A stretch of DNA of 64,000 nt from Papio anubis (lineage: Eukaryota > Chordata > Mammalia > Primates > Cercopithecidae): NCBI RefSeq assembly GCF_008728515.1, contig NC_044976.1:30961376-31025375 (forward strand), read 5' to 3'. A program made the translations under genes and the position numbers. Below are positions 12,256 through 23,854 of this stretch, one piece after another (within the stretch, counting starts at the first letter, position 1; each line of letters begins with the position of its first letter). The notes beneath the pieces are model-generated. The model was not told the DNA's origin. It saw only the letters and a list, made by a program, of their open reading frames with translations, and made no database searches.

Positions 12256-12549
12256 GGCTGGGTGCAGTGGCTCACGCCTGTAATCCCAGCACTTTGGGAG
12301 GACAAGGTGGGCGGATCGCTTGAGGTCAGGAGTTCAAGACCAGCCTGGCCAACATGGTGAAAGCCCGTCTCTACTAAAAATACAAAAATTAGCCGGGCGT
12401 GGTGGCGGGCACCTGTAATCCCAGCTACTCAGTAGGCTAAGGCATGAGAATCCCATGACAGGCAGGCTGATGTTGCAGTGAGCCGAGATCACGCCATTGC
12501 ACTTCAGCCTGGGCAATGGAGTCTCAGTCTCAGAAAAAAAAAAAAAAAA
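12256..12549 (+). mobile_element. Alu
   Basis: Sense Alu, 8 bp after the previous one; right arm has a short deletion near 12450. Confidence 0.94.
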
Positions 12550-12572
12550 TTGTAATAATGTCTTTAAGATTT

Positions 12573-12869
12573 ATTTTATTTTATTTTTGAGATAAAGTCT
12601 CTTTCTGTTGCCCAGCCTAGAGTGCAATGGTGCGATCTTGGCTTACTGCGACCTCTGCTTGCCAGGCTCCAAGAATTCTCCTGTGTCAGCCTCTTGAAGA
12701 GCTGGGATTATAGGTGCACACCATCGTGTCCGGCTAATTTTTGTATTTTTACTAGCAATGGGGTTTCATGATGTTGGCCAGGCTGGTCTCAAACTTCTGA
12801 CCTCAGGTGATCTGCCTGTCTTGGCCTCCCAAAGTGCTGGGATTACAGGGGTGACCCACTGCACCCAGC
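12573..12869 (-). mobile_element. Alu
   Basis: Antisense Alu between sense Alus on both sides, 24 and 38 bp away. Confidence 0.95.
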
Positions 12870-12906
12870 CAAGGATTTAAAATTTATGTAAAAAATGAGT
12901 TTTGAG

Positions 12907-13204
12907 GCCGGGCGCGGTGACTCATGCCTGTAATCCCAGCACTCTGGGAGGCTGAGGCGGGCGGATCACGAGGTCAGGGGATCAAGACCATCCTGGCCAA
13001 TATGGTGAAACCCCGTCTCTACGAAAAATACAAAAATTAGCTGGGCATGGTGGTGGGAGCCTGTAATCCCAGCTACTCAGGAGGCTGAGGCAGGAGAATG
13101 GCTTGAACCCAGGAAGCAGAGGTTGCAGTGAGTCAAGATCACATCACTGTACTCCAGCCTGGTGACAGAGCAAGACTGTGTCTCAAAAAAAAAAAAAAAA
13201 AAAA
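12907..13204 (+). mobile_element. Alu
   Basis: Sense Alu; GAGTTTT is found at both ends. Confidence 0.95.
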
Positions 13205-13212
13205 AGAGTTTT

Positions 13213-13503
13213 GCTGGGCACGGTGGCTCACACCTGTAATCTCAGCACTTTGGGAGGCCAAGGTGGAAAGATCACAAGGTCAGGAGATCGAGACCACCCT
13301 GGCTAACACGGTGTAACCCCATCTCTACTAAAAATGCAAAAAATTAGCCTGTAGTCCCAGCTACTTGGGAGGCTGAGGCAGGAGAATGGCTTGAACCCAG
13401 GAGGTGGAGCTGCAGTGAGCCAAGATCGCACTACTGCACTCTACTCTGGGCAACAGAGCAAGACTCTGTCTCAAAAAACGAAAACAAACAAACAAACAAA
13501 AAA
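13213..13503 (+). mobile_element. Alu
   Basis: Sense Alu with a short deletion after ATTAGCC and an AAAC-type tail. Confidence 0.94.
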
Positions 13504-13680
13504 GAGTTTTACTCCAACTGTTGTTGGAGCAAAAATGTAGTAAAAATGTTTCTTGCATTATTGGGCAGTGGTAAAAATATCTAACTTAAACTGTAATAAG
13601 TTGCAAGGCTACATGTTATAATCTCTAGGGCAGGAATGGGCACACTGTTTTAGAAAGGGATAGTTGTTAAAGATTTTAGG

Positions 13681-14000
13681 GGCTGGGCATGGTGGCTCAT
13701 GCCTGTAATCCTAGCATTTTGGGATGCTAGGGCAGGTGGATCATGAGGTCAAGAGATCAAGACCACCCTGGCCAACATGGTAAAACCCTTTCTCTACTAA
13801 AAATACAAAAATTAGCGGGGTGTGGTGGCGTATGCCTGTAGTCCCAGCTGCTTGGGAGGCTGAGGCAGGAGAATCGCTTGAACCCAGGTGGCAGAGGTTG
13901 CAGTGAGCCAAGATCATGCCACTGCACTCCAGCATGGGCGACAAAGTGAGACTCCTTCTCAAAAAAAAAAAAAAAAAAAAGAAAAAGAAAAAAAAAAAGA
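13681..14000 (+). mobile_element. Alu
   Basis: Sense Alu with a long A/G-broken tail. Confidence 0.95.
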
Positions 14001-14168
14001 CTTTAGGCTTTCTGGTCCACATATGCTCTCTACTGCATATTCATCATCTTTTTCCACAATCCTTAAACAATGTAAAAACCATTCTTAGCTCGTAAGTCAT
14101 ACAAAAACAAGGTATGGGCCAAATGCCTGCTGTAATAATAAAAGAAGGTCCAACTAAAAAGTTAATTG

Positions 14169-14445
14169 TGGCCGGGCGCGGTGGCTCAAGCCTGTAATCC
14201 CAGCACTTTGGGAGGCCGAGATGGGCGGATCATGAGGTCAGGAGATCGAGACCATGCTGGCTATGCAGTGAAACCCGTCTACTAAAAATACAAAAAGTGC
14301 TTGAGCCAGTGGTAGCCTGTAGTCCCAGCTACTAGGGAGGCTAGAGGCGGAACCCGGGGCTGAGCTGCAGTGGTGAGATCGGCCACAGCACTCCAGCCTG
14401 GGCGACAAATGAGAACTCCGTCTCAAAAAAAAAAAAAAAAAAAAA
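14169..14445 (+). mobile_element. AluY with many small indels
   Basis: AluY-type start and perfect AAGTTAATTGTG target copies at both ends, but the body lacks scattered 1-10 bp blocks. Confidence 0.9.
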
Positions 14446-14475
14446 GTTAATTGTGCAGATAAAATGAAATATAAG

Positions 14476-14776
14476 CAGGCCATTGACCACATACTTGTAA
14501 TCTCAGTACGAGAGCTGAGGCAGGTGGATCTGAGGTCAGGAGTTGAGATCAGCCAGGCCAGCTATGGTGAAACCCTGTGTCTACTAAAAATACAAAAAAA
14601 TTAGCCAGGTGTGGTGGCGGGCGCCTGTAATCCCAGCTACTTGGGAGGCTTAGGCAAAGAGTCGCTTGAACCTGGGAGGCAGAGGTTGCAGTGAGCCGAG
14701 ACTGCGCCACTGCACTACAGCCAGGGAACAGTGCGAGACTCTGTCTCAAAAAATAAAAAATAAAAAAATAAAAACA
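14476..14776 (+). mobile_element. Alu, 5' end degraded
   Basis: Sense Alu lacking a normal GGCCGGGCGC start, with small internal deletions and an AAATAAAA tail. Confidence 0.88.
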
Positions 14777-14805
14777 ATTAATCAAAAAAATGTATTTATT
14801 TTATT

Positions 14806-15093
14806 CTTTTTTTTTTTTTCAGAGACAAGGTCTTGCTTTGTCACCCAGTTTGGAGTGTGATGGTGTGATCATGGCTCACTGCAGCCTTAAACTCCTGGGC
14901 TCAAGCAATCATTTTGCCTCGGCTTCCTGAGTACCTGGGACTACAGGGGCGTGCCTGGCTAATTTTTTATTTTATTGTGGAGACAGGGTCTTGCTATGTG
15001 GCCCAGCCTTGTCTCAAACTCCCAGGCTCAAATGATCCTCCTGCCTCAGCCTCCCAATGTGCTGGGATTACAGGCATGAGCCACAGCACCTGG
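14806..15093 (-). mobile_element. Alu, old
   Basis: Antisense Alu, 30 bp from a sense Alu on the left and 22 bp from one on the right. Confidence 0.93.
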
Positions 15094-15114
15094 TCCTCAA
15101 AAAATTTATATTGT

Positions 15115-15402
15115 GGCTGGGTGCAGTGGATCACACCTGTAATCCCAGTGCTTTGGGAGGCTGAGATGGGTGGATCACCTGAGGTCAGAAGTTCGAAACC
15201 AGCCTGGCCAACACGGTGAAACCCCATCTCTACTTAAAAATATAAAAATTACCTAGGCATGGTGGCAGGCGCCTGTAATCCCAACTACTCAGGAGGCTGA
15301 GGCAGGAGAATCGCTTGAACCTGGGAGAGGGAGATTGCAGTGAGCCGAGATCAAGCCATTGCTCTCCTCCAGCCTGGGTGACAAGAGTGAAACTCTGCCT
15401 CC

Positions 15403-15418
<16 letters not shown>
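15115..15418 (+). mobile_element. Alu
   Basis: Sense Alu whose tail continues into a TA/GA microsatellite. Confidence 0.95.
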
Positions 15419-15435
<17 letters not shown>

Positions 15436-15464
15436 TTTTTTGATCTATCTATATATATATTTAT

Positions 15465-15524
<60 letters not shown>

Positions 15525-15530
15525 AAGGGA
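15419..15530. repeat. (TA)n-(GA)n compound microsatellite
   Basis: TA runs broken by TTTTTTGATCTATC, then about 17 GA units, grown from an Alu tail. Confidence 0.95.
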
Positions 15531-15571
15531 GTAAGCATTTCTGCATTCATTAAATATATCAAAAAACTAAG

Positions 15572-15850
15572 CCAGGCACAGTGGATCTCACCTATAATCC
15601 CAGCACTTTGCGAGGCCAAGGCAGGAAGACTGCTTGAACCCAGGGGTTTGAGACCTGCCTGGGCAATACAGGGAGGCCTCATCTCTGCAAGCAATTTTAA
15701 AACTAGCCGAGTGTTGTGGCATACACCTGTGGTCCCAGCTACTTGGGAGGCTGAGGTGGGAGAACTGCTTGAGCCCAGGCCCACACCACTGCAGTCTGGC
15801 CTGGGCGAGAGATCGAGAACTTGTCTCAAAAAAAAGACAAAACAAAGAAA
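15572..15850 (+). mobile_element. Alu, old
   Basis: Diverged sense Alu; part of the right arm near 15780 is missing. Confidence 0.92.
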
Positions 15851-15984
15851 AAGATGCTGGGAAATGCGAACCAAATGCTCTGTGAAAGGACAGTAGTTCC
15901 ATCTGGTAATGCCTCTCCTTGGAAACTGGGCTATTAGGAAAGGAGTAAATCCAACAGGTGCGGGAGCAGCTTCCTGGTTGTCAC

Positions 15985-16140
15985 CACGCACATGGGCTTT
16001 GGAGTTTGAAAGATTTGGGTACTAATAATTCCTGCTCAGTTACTAACTGTGTGATATTGGACAACTTCTTATTCTTCTATCCTCAGTTTTCTCAACTGCA
16101 AAACAAGGAGAATATTTACCATACACTATGACTAGTGGGA
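15985..16140 (+). mobile_element. MIR element
   Basis: Reads the MIR core: GGCTTTGGAGTTTGAAAGAT, ACTAACTGTGTGATATTGGA, CCTCAGTTTTCTCAACTGC. Adjacent to YARS1 exon 5. Confidence 0.8.
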
Positions 16141-16218
16141 CTGACCATCATAGTTCAATAAACATAGTTGCATACCGCTGAGGCGCAAGTGAAAAAAGAC
16201 AGGAAAGCGGACACTCAC

Positions 16219-16299
16219 CTTCTCTGCAAAGGTGAAAATCTTTCTCTGATCAACGCCTCCAAATTGGGCATCTACTTTTAAATACTCTTCATCCAAAGC
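16219..16299 (-). CDS. YARS1: YARS1 coding exon 5 (residues 171-197)
   Basis: 27 codons, phase 0, [15 protein letters not shown] to IFTFAEK. The acceptor AG is at 16301-16300 and the donor GTGAGT at 16218-16213. It carries the D-x-x-x-G-G-x-D-Q active-site stretch (Gln182, Gly184, Gly185, Asp187, Gln188) used for tyrosine and adenylate binding in the class I TyrRS/TrpRS group. Glu196, another residue changed in human neuropathy, is intact. An antisense Alu begins about 35 bp upstream of the acceptor, leaving little ancestral intron in the branch-point region. Confidence 0.96.
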
Positions 16300-16334
16300 C
16301 TGTGGAAAGAAACACATGAACATAAACATCTACT

Positions 16335-16626
16335 TTATTTTTTTGAGATAGAATCTCACTCTGTTGCCCAGGCTGGAGTGCTGTGGCATGATCTCGGCTC
16401 ACTGCCACCTCTGTTTCCCAGGTTCAAGTGAGTCTCCTGCCTTAGCCTCCTGAATAGTTAGGATTACAGGCATGCATCACCACACCCGGCTAATTTTTTG
16501 TACTTTTAGTAGAGACGGGGTTTTGCCATGTCGTCCAGGCTGGCCTTAAACTCCTGAGCTCAGGTGATCCACCCGCCTTGGCCTCCCAAAGTGCAGGGAT
16601 GACAGGCAAGAGCCACTGTGTCCGGC
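16335..16626 (-). mobile_element. Alu with target duplication close to YARS1 exon 5
   Basis: AAACATCTACTTTATT occurs just before and just after this antisense Alu; it begins about 35 bp upstream of the exon 5 acceptor. Confidence 0.96.
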
Positions 16627-16779
16627 CTAAACATCTACTTTATTTCTTCTATATAGGTCTGAGAAATCAGAAAGTTTAGGAAATTACTAGATTTTTCAGA
16701 AGGTAAAGCCAAGAAGAAAATAAAACAGCAGTCAGCCTCCCTCTTGGCCTCAAAAGCTGCAAAGACAGTTGCTGAGTGC

Positions 16780-17990
16780 TTGTGGTGAACATTACTCCAT
16801 GTGGATGTCATGGGATAAAAAAATAAGAGTAGTCTCTGCCCTCAGGATATGCAGAATCCTGCAGGGAGGGAGAGAAGAAGGAAATAAACCGCAGTCATGC
16901 CAAAAGCATCCTACTGAATAAGGTGGCCTACGACAAATGACATATAAGTAGCATAAAGAAGTCCTGTGAGAATTCGGGAAAAAGGTAAGACTGAACTAGC
17001 AAATAGTGACTGTCTGGGTGCGATGGCTCACGTCTGTAATCCCAGCACTTTGGGAGGCTGAGGTGGAAAGATCACTTGAGCCCAGGTGTCTCTACAAAAA
17101 CAAAAAACAAACAAACAAACAAAAATTAGCCAAGTGTGATGGCATGCATCTACAGTCCCAGCTACTCAGGAGGCTGAGGTAGGAGGATCACCTAAGCCCA
17201 GAGAGCTTGTGGCTGCAGTGAGCCATGATTGTGCCACTGCATCCCAGCCTAGGAGACAGAAGGAGACCCTGTCTCAAAAAATAAAATAAAATAAATAAAT
17301 AAAACAGTGACTGTCCTTTATGACATGCCAGGCCTGCTGCCAGCTCCGTGGATGGTGAGATAAATCAGACCCAGACTCTCCCTTCAAGAAGCCCAATTAT
17401 CCTGCTGGGGAGAGACATGTAACAGATCATTTCAACTCAGTGTGCTAAGGGCTAACCTAGATGTTCATATAAGGAACAGTGTTGACATAAAAGAAGAAAT
17501 TATCTCTATCTAGTTAGATGGGTGTGGGGAGGGCTTCCTAATATCAGACTGTGGGCTAAGCTTGGTTTTGAAGAACATATAGATGTTTTTCATCATGCAG
17601 AGGAAACAGAATGTGAGAAGGCACAGAGGTGTGAAGTGTTTAGGGAAATTCTGAGTGATTCAGTCTGCAAAAGTACAAACTTCAAGGAAGGTGGGAAGCA
17701 GTGACTGATAAGGTTAGAAAAGTAGGTAAGGACCATTAAATGTCATGCTAGGGTGCCTAGTGTTATCTTAACCAGTGAAAGGTTTTAAGGAGAGGAGAAA
17801 TATGACTAGCACTGTAGGAAGATGGCAACAGTAACAGGGCAGGGTAGACTTGAGACCCATGGGTCGGAGACAAAGTGAATGGCTCAAAGGCTATTGTGAA
17901 AGTCTAAGTGAGAAATATTGATGAACAAAAGACAATGAGGACGCAGAGCAAGAATGAATTTAAGACATTTTTAAAAAGTAGAATTGATAA
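16780..17990. other. Ancient repeat-like stretch around an Alu, family not determined
   Basis: TAGTCTCTGCCCTCAGGATA, GGAGGGCTTCCTAATATCAG and GAGGAAACAGAATGTGAGAA echo a widespread old interspersed repeat. No gene seen; the short frame at 17522-17704 lies inside it and has no protein support. Confidence 0.3.
17012..17304 (+). mobile_element. Alu
   Basis: Sense Alu missing some of the left arm; AGTGACTGTC is at both ends. Confidence 0.94.
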
Positions 17991-18093
17991 AATTTAGTGC
18001 ATGACTGGCTGAAAGGAAGAGGAAGAAAAGGCTGAACAAGCAGGAATAATCTAGAACAGCATTATCCAACACAATCTTCTGTAGTGATGAATA

Positions 18094-18246
18094 TGTTATA
18101 TGTCTGTGCTGTCCAATACAGTAGCTAACCAAGAACTTGATATATAGCCAATGCGACTAGAGAATAAAAATTTCCATTTTATTTAATTTTAATAGCCACT
18201 AGCCACATATGACTAGGACTAGAGGCTACCACATTAGACAGTACAG
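18094..18246. mobile_element. hAT-Charlie-type non-autonomous DNA element
   Basis: GTGCTGTCCAATACAGTAGC at the left and CCACATTAGACAGTAC at the right form diverged inverted ends, with TAGCCACTAGCCACATATG inside. Same type as at 366-522. Confidence 0.7.
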
Positions 18247-18249
18247 ACC

Positions 18250-18470
18250 TAGTTCTTTCTTTCCTTTTTCCCTCCCTCCCTGCTTTCTTTCTTTCTTTTT
18301 TTCTTTTCTTTTCTTTCAAGAGATGGAGTCTCACACATACAGAATAAGAGAGAGATGGAGTCTTGCTATGTTGCCTAGGCTGGTCTTGAACTCCTGGCCT
18401 CAAGTGATCCCCCCTCCTCAGCCTCCCAAGTACTTGGGATTATAGGCATAAACCATGGCACCCAGTCAAC
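18250..18470 (-). mobile_element. Alu left-monomer type, antisense
   Basis: CTTT-rich tail, then GATGGAGTCTCAC twice (18323 and 18354) around CACATACAGAATAAGAGAGA, then only the 5' half of an Alu. Confidence 0.8.
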
Positions 18471-18496
18471 AGTGCAGAACTAGCATGTCTCCGGGT

Positions 18497-18799
18497 TTTC
18501 TTTTTTTTTTTTTTTTTAGATAGGGTCTCACTCTGTCACCCAGGCTGGAGGGCAGTGGTTTGATCTCGGCTCACTGCAACCTTGACCTCCTGGGTTCAAG
18601 CAATTCTCCCACCTCAGTTTCACAAGTAGCTGGGACTACAGGGGCATGCCACCACACCTGGCTAATTTTTGTATTATTTGGTAGAGATGGGGTTTCACCA
18701 TATTGGTCAGGCTGGTCTTGAACTCCCCACCTCAAGTGATCAGCCTGTCTTGGCCTCCCAAAGTGTTGGGATTACAGGCGCCAGCCACTGCACCCAGCT
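18497..18799 (-). mobile_element. Alu
   Basis: Complete antisense Alu. Confidence 0.95.
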
Positions 18800-18874
18800 C
18801 CAGGTTTAACCTTGGAAAATGTCTCTTTGAGGTGACAAGGGAAATTTTTATTTTCTCATATCAAACATTATAGA

Positions 18875-19012
18875 GGGCTAGATGTGTTGGCTCATGCCTG
18901 CAATTTCAGCACTTTGGGAGACTAAGGCAGGAGGATCACTTGAGGCCAGGAGTTCAAGACCAGCCTAGGCAACATAGTGAGACCCTGTCTCTACAAAAAA
19001 TTTAAGAAAATT
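18875..19012 (+). mobile_element. Alu left monomer, sense
   Basis: Single old monomer ending in an A-rich tract, as in free left Alu monomers. Confidence 0.85.
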
Positions 19013-19096
19013 ATACAGATATACAAAGAAAAAGTTAAGTCTATCCATATTTTCATCTTGCCTTCACAAGGTAACCAGTATCAACAGCTTGGTTTG

Positions 19097-19400
19097 TATT
19101 TTTTTTTTTTTTTTTGAGATGGAGTCTCGCAGCATCTGTCACCCAGGCTGGAGTGCAGTAGTGTGATCTTGCCTCACTGCAAGCTCTGCCTCCTGGGTTC
19201 ACACCATTCTCCTGCCTCAGCCTCCCGAGTAGCTGGGACTACAGGCGCCTGCCACCACGCCCAGCTGATTTTTTGTATTTTTAGTAGAGACGGGGTTTCA
19301 CCGTGTTAGCCAGGATGGTCTCGATCTCCTGACCTCGTGATCCGCCTGCCTCAGCCTCTCAAAGTGCTGGGATTACAGGCGTGAGCCATTGCGCCGGTCT
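19097..19400 (-). mobile_element. AluY
   Basis: Antisense AluY; GGTTTGTATTTTT precedes and follows it as a target duplication. Confidence 0.96.
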
Positions 19401-20587
19401 GGTTTGTATTTTTCTATCCTTTTCCTTGCTCATACAAATATACATGCACACAAAGGAAACAGAAGGATGCTTCTTTTAAACAAAACATGTATTTGTTTTG
19501 TTTAACAGAAAATAGGATCATGCTCAAATTTATTTTCACATATCACTCTGAAGTTTATTTCCTTTATTAAGATTATGATAAAAAGGATTATGATTAACAT
19601 AAAGGTGTATGAGATGAACAATGTCTTAAAGGACAGACAGGTAGCGAAGGAATTATAATGGAAGAAGTAAAAGAGTATCCCAGGAAGAAGGGGAGGAATA
19701 GGAGAGACACACAGCAAGGCCTATAGGTTGGAGAAGAACAGCAAATGCATGTATTTAACTGGTGCCAGGAGAGAGGTTTGTATACAGTACAGGCATACCT
19801 CAGAGACACTCTGGGTTCAGTTCCAGACAGCCACAATAAAGTGAGTCACTTGGATTTTTTTGTTTCCCAGTGCATATAAAAGTTGTGGTTACACTATACT
19901 GTAGTCTATTTAAAGTGTGTAATAGCGTTATGTCTACAAAAACGTACATACTTTAATTTGGTTAAGGTATGGCCAAAAATGCTAACCATCATCTGAGCCT
20001 TCAGCAAGTCATAATCTTGCTGGTGAAGGTCTTGCCTCCATGTCTGATGGCTGCTGGCTGATCAGGGGGGTGGCTGCTGAAGGCTGCGGTGGCTGTGGCA
20101 ATTCCTTAAAATAAGACAACAATGAAGTTTGCCACATTAATTGACTCTCCCTTTCATGAAAGCTTTATCTGGTGCAGGTGATGCTGTTTGATAGCGTTCT
20201 GTCCACAATAGAACTTCTTTCAATACTGGAGTCCATCCTCTCAAACCCTGCTGCTGCTTTATCAACTAAGTTTATGTAATATTCAAAATTCTTTGTTGCC
20301 ATTTCAACAATGTTCGCAGAATCCTCACCAGTAGTTTCCATTTCAAGAAACCACTTTCTTTGCTCATCCATAAGAAGCAATTCCTCATCTGTTCAAAATT
20401 TATCATGAGATTGCAGCAATTCAGTCACATCTTCAGGCTCCACTCCTAATTGTAGTTCTCTTGTTATTTCTACTCCATCTACAGTGACTTCTCTCACTGA
20501 AGTCTTGAACCCCTCAAAGTCGCCCATGACAGTTACCATCCACTTCTTCCAAACTATTTTTACTTCCTCCCATGAATCACGGATATT

Positions 20588-20894
20588 CTTTTTTTTTTTT
20601 TTTTTGAGACGGAGTCTCGCTTTCCTGTCGCCCAGGCTGGAGTGCAGTGGCGCCGGGACTGCTCACTGCAAGTCTACCACTGGTTCATCACCATTCCCGT
20701 GCCTCAGCCTCCCAAGTAGCTGGGACTACAGGAGCCCGCCCACCGGGCCTCGCTAATTTTTTTGTATTTTTAGTAGAGACGGGTTTCACCGGGGTGGTTA
20801 GCCAGGATGGTCTCGATCTCTCCTGACCTTAGGATCCGCCCGCCTCGGCCTCCCAAAGTGCTGGGATTACAGGCGTGAGCCACTGCGCCCGGCC
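20588..20894 (-). mobile_element. AluY with many small indels, inside Tigger1
   Basis: GAATCACGGATATTCTT flanks it on both sides, so the insertion is recent, yet the body has many short insertions and deletions. Confidence 0.93.
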
Positions 20895-21330
20895 GAATCA
20901 CGGATATTCTTAATAACACCTAGAATGCTGGATCCTTTTCAGAGGTTTTCAGTTTACTTTGCCCAGATCCATCACAGGAATCATTATCTATGGCAGCTAT
21001 AGCCTTTTGAAACGTATTTCTTAAATAGTAGGACTTGAAAGTTGAAATCACTCCTTGATCCATGGGCTACAGAATGGATGTTATGTTAGCAGGCATGAAA
21101 ATAACGTTCAACTCCTGAACATCTCAAGCTCTACAGAAGCTCTCTATCAGAGCTCTTAGGTGACCAGGTGCACTGTCAATGAGCAGTAATGTTTTGAAAA
21201 GAATCTTTCTTTCTGAGGAGTAGGTCTCAAAAGTGGGCTTAAAATGCTTAGTAAATCATACTGTTAACAGATGTGCTACTATCTAGACTTTGTTGTTCCA
21301 TTTATAGAGCACAGGCAGAGTAGACTTAGC

Positions 21331-21945
21331 ATAACTCTTTTTTGAGATGGAGTCTCACTCTGTTACCCAGGCTGGAGTGCAGTGGTGTGATCTCGGCTCA
21401 CTGCAACCTCCGCCTCCCGGGTTTAAGTGATTCTCCTGCCTCAGCCTCCCGACTATAGCTGGGACTACAGACGCGTGCCACAATGCCTGGCTAATTTTTT
21501 TTTTTTGAGATGGAGTCTTGCATTGTTGCCCGGGTTGGAGTGAATGGCGCGATCACAGCTCACTGCGACCTTTGTCTCCCGGGTTCAAGCAATTGTCCTG
21601 CCTCAGTCTCCCGAGTAGCTGGGACTACAGGTGTGTGCCACCACACCCAGCTAATTTTTATATTTTTAGTAAAGACGCAGTTTCACTATGATAGCCAGGC
21701 TAGTCTCGAACTCCTGACCTCGTGATTTGTCTGCCTCAGCCTCCCAAAGTGCTGAGTTACAGGTGTGAGCCGCCACGACTGGCCTAATTTTTCTTTTTCT
21801 TTTCTTTTTTTTTTTTTTGTAGTTTTAGTAGAGACAGGGTTTCACCATGTTGGCTAGGCTGGTCTTGAACTCCTGGCCTCAAGTGATCTGCTCACCTCGG
21901 CCTCCAAAAATGCTGGGATTATAGGCATGAGCTACCATGCCTGGC
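21331..21945 (-). mobile_element. Alu-in-Alu composite, copy 1 (inside Tigger1)
   Basis: Outer antisense Alu (21331-21498 and 21785-21945) holds an inner antisense Alu (21499-21784) at its CTAATTTTT site. TAGCATAACTCTT before and TAGCCTAATTCTT after suggest one joint insertion. Confidence 0.9.
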
Positions 21946-22673
21946 CTATATAGCCTAATTCTTAAAGGCACTAGGATTTTTGGAATGTAAATGAGTATTG
22001 GCTTCAACTTCAAGTCATCAGCTGCATTAGCTTCTAACAAGAGATTCAACCTGTCCTTTGAAGATTTGAAGCCAGGAATCAAGTTCTCTCTAGCTACGAA
22101 AGTCCTAGATGGCATCTTCTTCCGATAAAAGGCTATTTCATCTACCTTGAAAATCCATTGTTTAGTGTAGCCACCTTCATCAATGATCTTATCTAGATCT
22201 TCCGGGTAACTTGCTGCAACTTCTACATCAGCGCTTGCCGCTTCACCTTGCACTTTGACATTATGAAGATGGCTTTTTTCCCTTTAAACATCATGAACCA
22301 ATCTCTGCTAGCTTCAAACTTTTCTTGTGCATCTTCCTCACTTCTCTTAGCCTTCATAAAACTGAAGACAATTAAGACCTTTCTCTGGAGTAGGCTTTAG
22401 CTTAAGGTAATATTGTGGCTGGTTTGCTCTTCCATCCAGACTATTACAATTTTCCCCATATCAGCATAAGTGAAAATTATGTCTGTTTCACTTCCTATTT
22501 TTCAGGTGTTCACTGGAGTAGCACTTTGAATTTCCTTCAAGAATTTTCCCTTTGGAGTCACAACTTGGCTATTTGGTGCAAAAGGCCCAGCTTTCCGCCT
22601 GCCTCGGCTTTTAACATTCCTTCCTCACTAAGCTTAATCATTTCTAGGTGTAGATTTAAAGTGAGCGATGTGC

Positions 22674-22959
22674 GGCTGGGCGCGGTAGCTCAAGCCTATA
22701 ATCCCAGCACTGTGGTAGGCCAAGGTGGGTAGATCACAAGGTCAGGAGTTCAAGACCAGCCTGGCTAAGACGGCGAAACCCCGTCTCTACTAAAAATACA
22801 GAAAAATCAGCTGGGCCTGGTGGCAGGCGCCTGTAATCCCAGCTACTCGGGAGGCTGAGGCAGAGAATTGCTTGAACCCGGGAGGCGGAGGTTGCAGTGA
22901 GCCAAGATCGCGCCACTGTACTCCAGCCTGTGTGACAGAGCGAGACTCTGTCTCAAAAA

Positions 22960-23002
<43 letters not shown>

Positions 23003-23003
23003 A
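22674..23003 (+). mobile_element. AluY with AAAT tail repeat, inside Tigger1
   Basis: Sense AluY with an (AAAT)n tail at 22956-23002; AAAGTGAG(C/A)GATGTG flanks it. Confidence 0.95.
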
Positions 23004-23506
23004 GTGAGAGATGTGTGACTCTCCCTTTCACTTCAACACTTAGAGGCCATTGTAGGGTTATTGATTAGCCTTATTTCAATATTGTCCTGTTTCAGGAAAT
23101 AAGGAGGCCAGGAGAGTGGCAAAATGACTGGATGGTAGAGGAGTCAGAACACACACAATATTTGTTAAGTTCGTTGTCTCATATGGGCACAGTTTGTGGT
23201 GCCCCAAAACAATTACAATATTAACATCAAAGGTCACAGATCGCATATAACCATGCAGATATGATAATAATGAAAAAGCTTGAAATATTGTGAGAATTAC
23301 TAAAATGTGGCACAGAGACATGAAGTGAGCACATGCTGTTGGAAAAATGGTGCTGGTGGACTTGCCGGACACAGGGTTGCCACACACCTTCAATTTGTTA
23401 AAAAAACACTATCTGTGTAGTGCAGTAAAGCAAAGCGCAATGAGATATGCCTGTCATCAAACCAGAGCAGAAAAGGCCATCGGGCCATTCCATCCCACTT
23501 AAGTAC

Positions 23507-23636
23507 CTGCAGTCCGGGGTACAAGAGGCCACTCAGCAAAGGGTGCTCCACTTGCTTTACCACCTCAGCTCCAGCCTTCTTGGAATCGTGCTGTGTGACT
23601 ACGGAGGAGAGTCTGTACACATCGAGTGTGTACTCT
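23507..23636 (-). CDS. YARS1: YARS1 coding exon 4 (rest of Lys127 to residue 170)
   Basis: 130 nt: one base completing Lys127, then EYTLDVYRLSS to YPGLQ. The acceptor CAG is at 23639-23637 and the donor GT at 23506-23505. It encodes the connective polypeptide and dimer-interface part of the catalytic domain, including V153-K154-Q155-V156, the four residues deleted in one human neuropathy allele; all four are present. The donor lies only about 50 bp from the right end of a Tigger1 transposon (19790-23453), so the intron just beyond this splice site is made of transposon sequence. Confidence 0.96.
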
Positions 23637-23854
23637 CTGAAGAGGAAAGGAAGAGAGGACAGCTGTAAACCTGGGCCTAGGCCTCAGTTTCCTAGGGCAA
23701 TCTAAAGCACATTAATTTACTTCCCTAACCTTAGTGTAACCAGGGATCTCAGTTTTAAAAATATATTTTAATCACCAACTTTCTTCTTCTTCTTTCCCTC
23801 CCTTCTGGCAATGCATGCTTATGTAATTATGTTCTTGCTTAAGAAATTCCAGAG

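Larger units (their letters stand above)
19790..23453 (-). mobile_element. Tigger1-type DNA transposon, near full length, interrupted by Alus
   Basis: Ends are inverted: CAGGCATACCTC at 19790 and the complement of GAGATATGCCTG at 23442-23453. The left flank has the TA target; the right copy has become TC. Removing the Alus at 20588-20894, 21331-21945 and 22674-23003 leaves about 2.4 kb, the length of an intact element. Minus-strand pieces of a pogo-like DDE transposase are readable: 22253-21960 has the VDE-AFYRKKMPSRTF region; around 21200-21170 reads LLLIDSAPGH, where the family has IDNAPGH; 20380-20165 has the C-terminal EEFLLMDEQRKWF-like region. It is split and mutated, so it cannot be active. 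It lies in YARS1 intron 4. Confidence 0.9.

Noticed and set aside
15464..15991. 175-residue minus-strand open frame, and dozens of 60-130-residue frames with repeated MxWRDLSSLQ or SPRLECSG patterns
   Set aside because: They are translations of Alu sequence and microsatellites; the same peptides recur at every antisense Alu.
21879..22253. Separate gene suggested by a 124-residue minus-strand frame
   Set aside because: It is the transposase of the dead Tigger1, ending in Alu-derived residues.
23390..23620. Independent 76-residue gene MYRLSSVVTQHDSKK
   Set aside because: It is YARS1 exon 4 read from an internal Met-like codon and through the donor.
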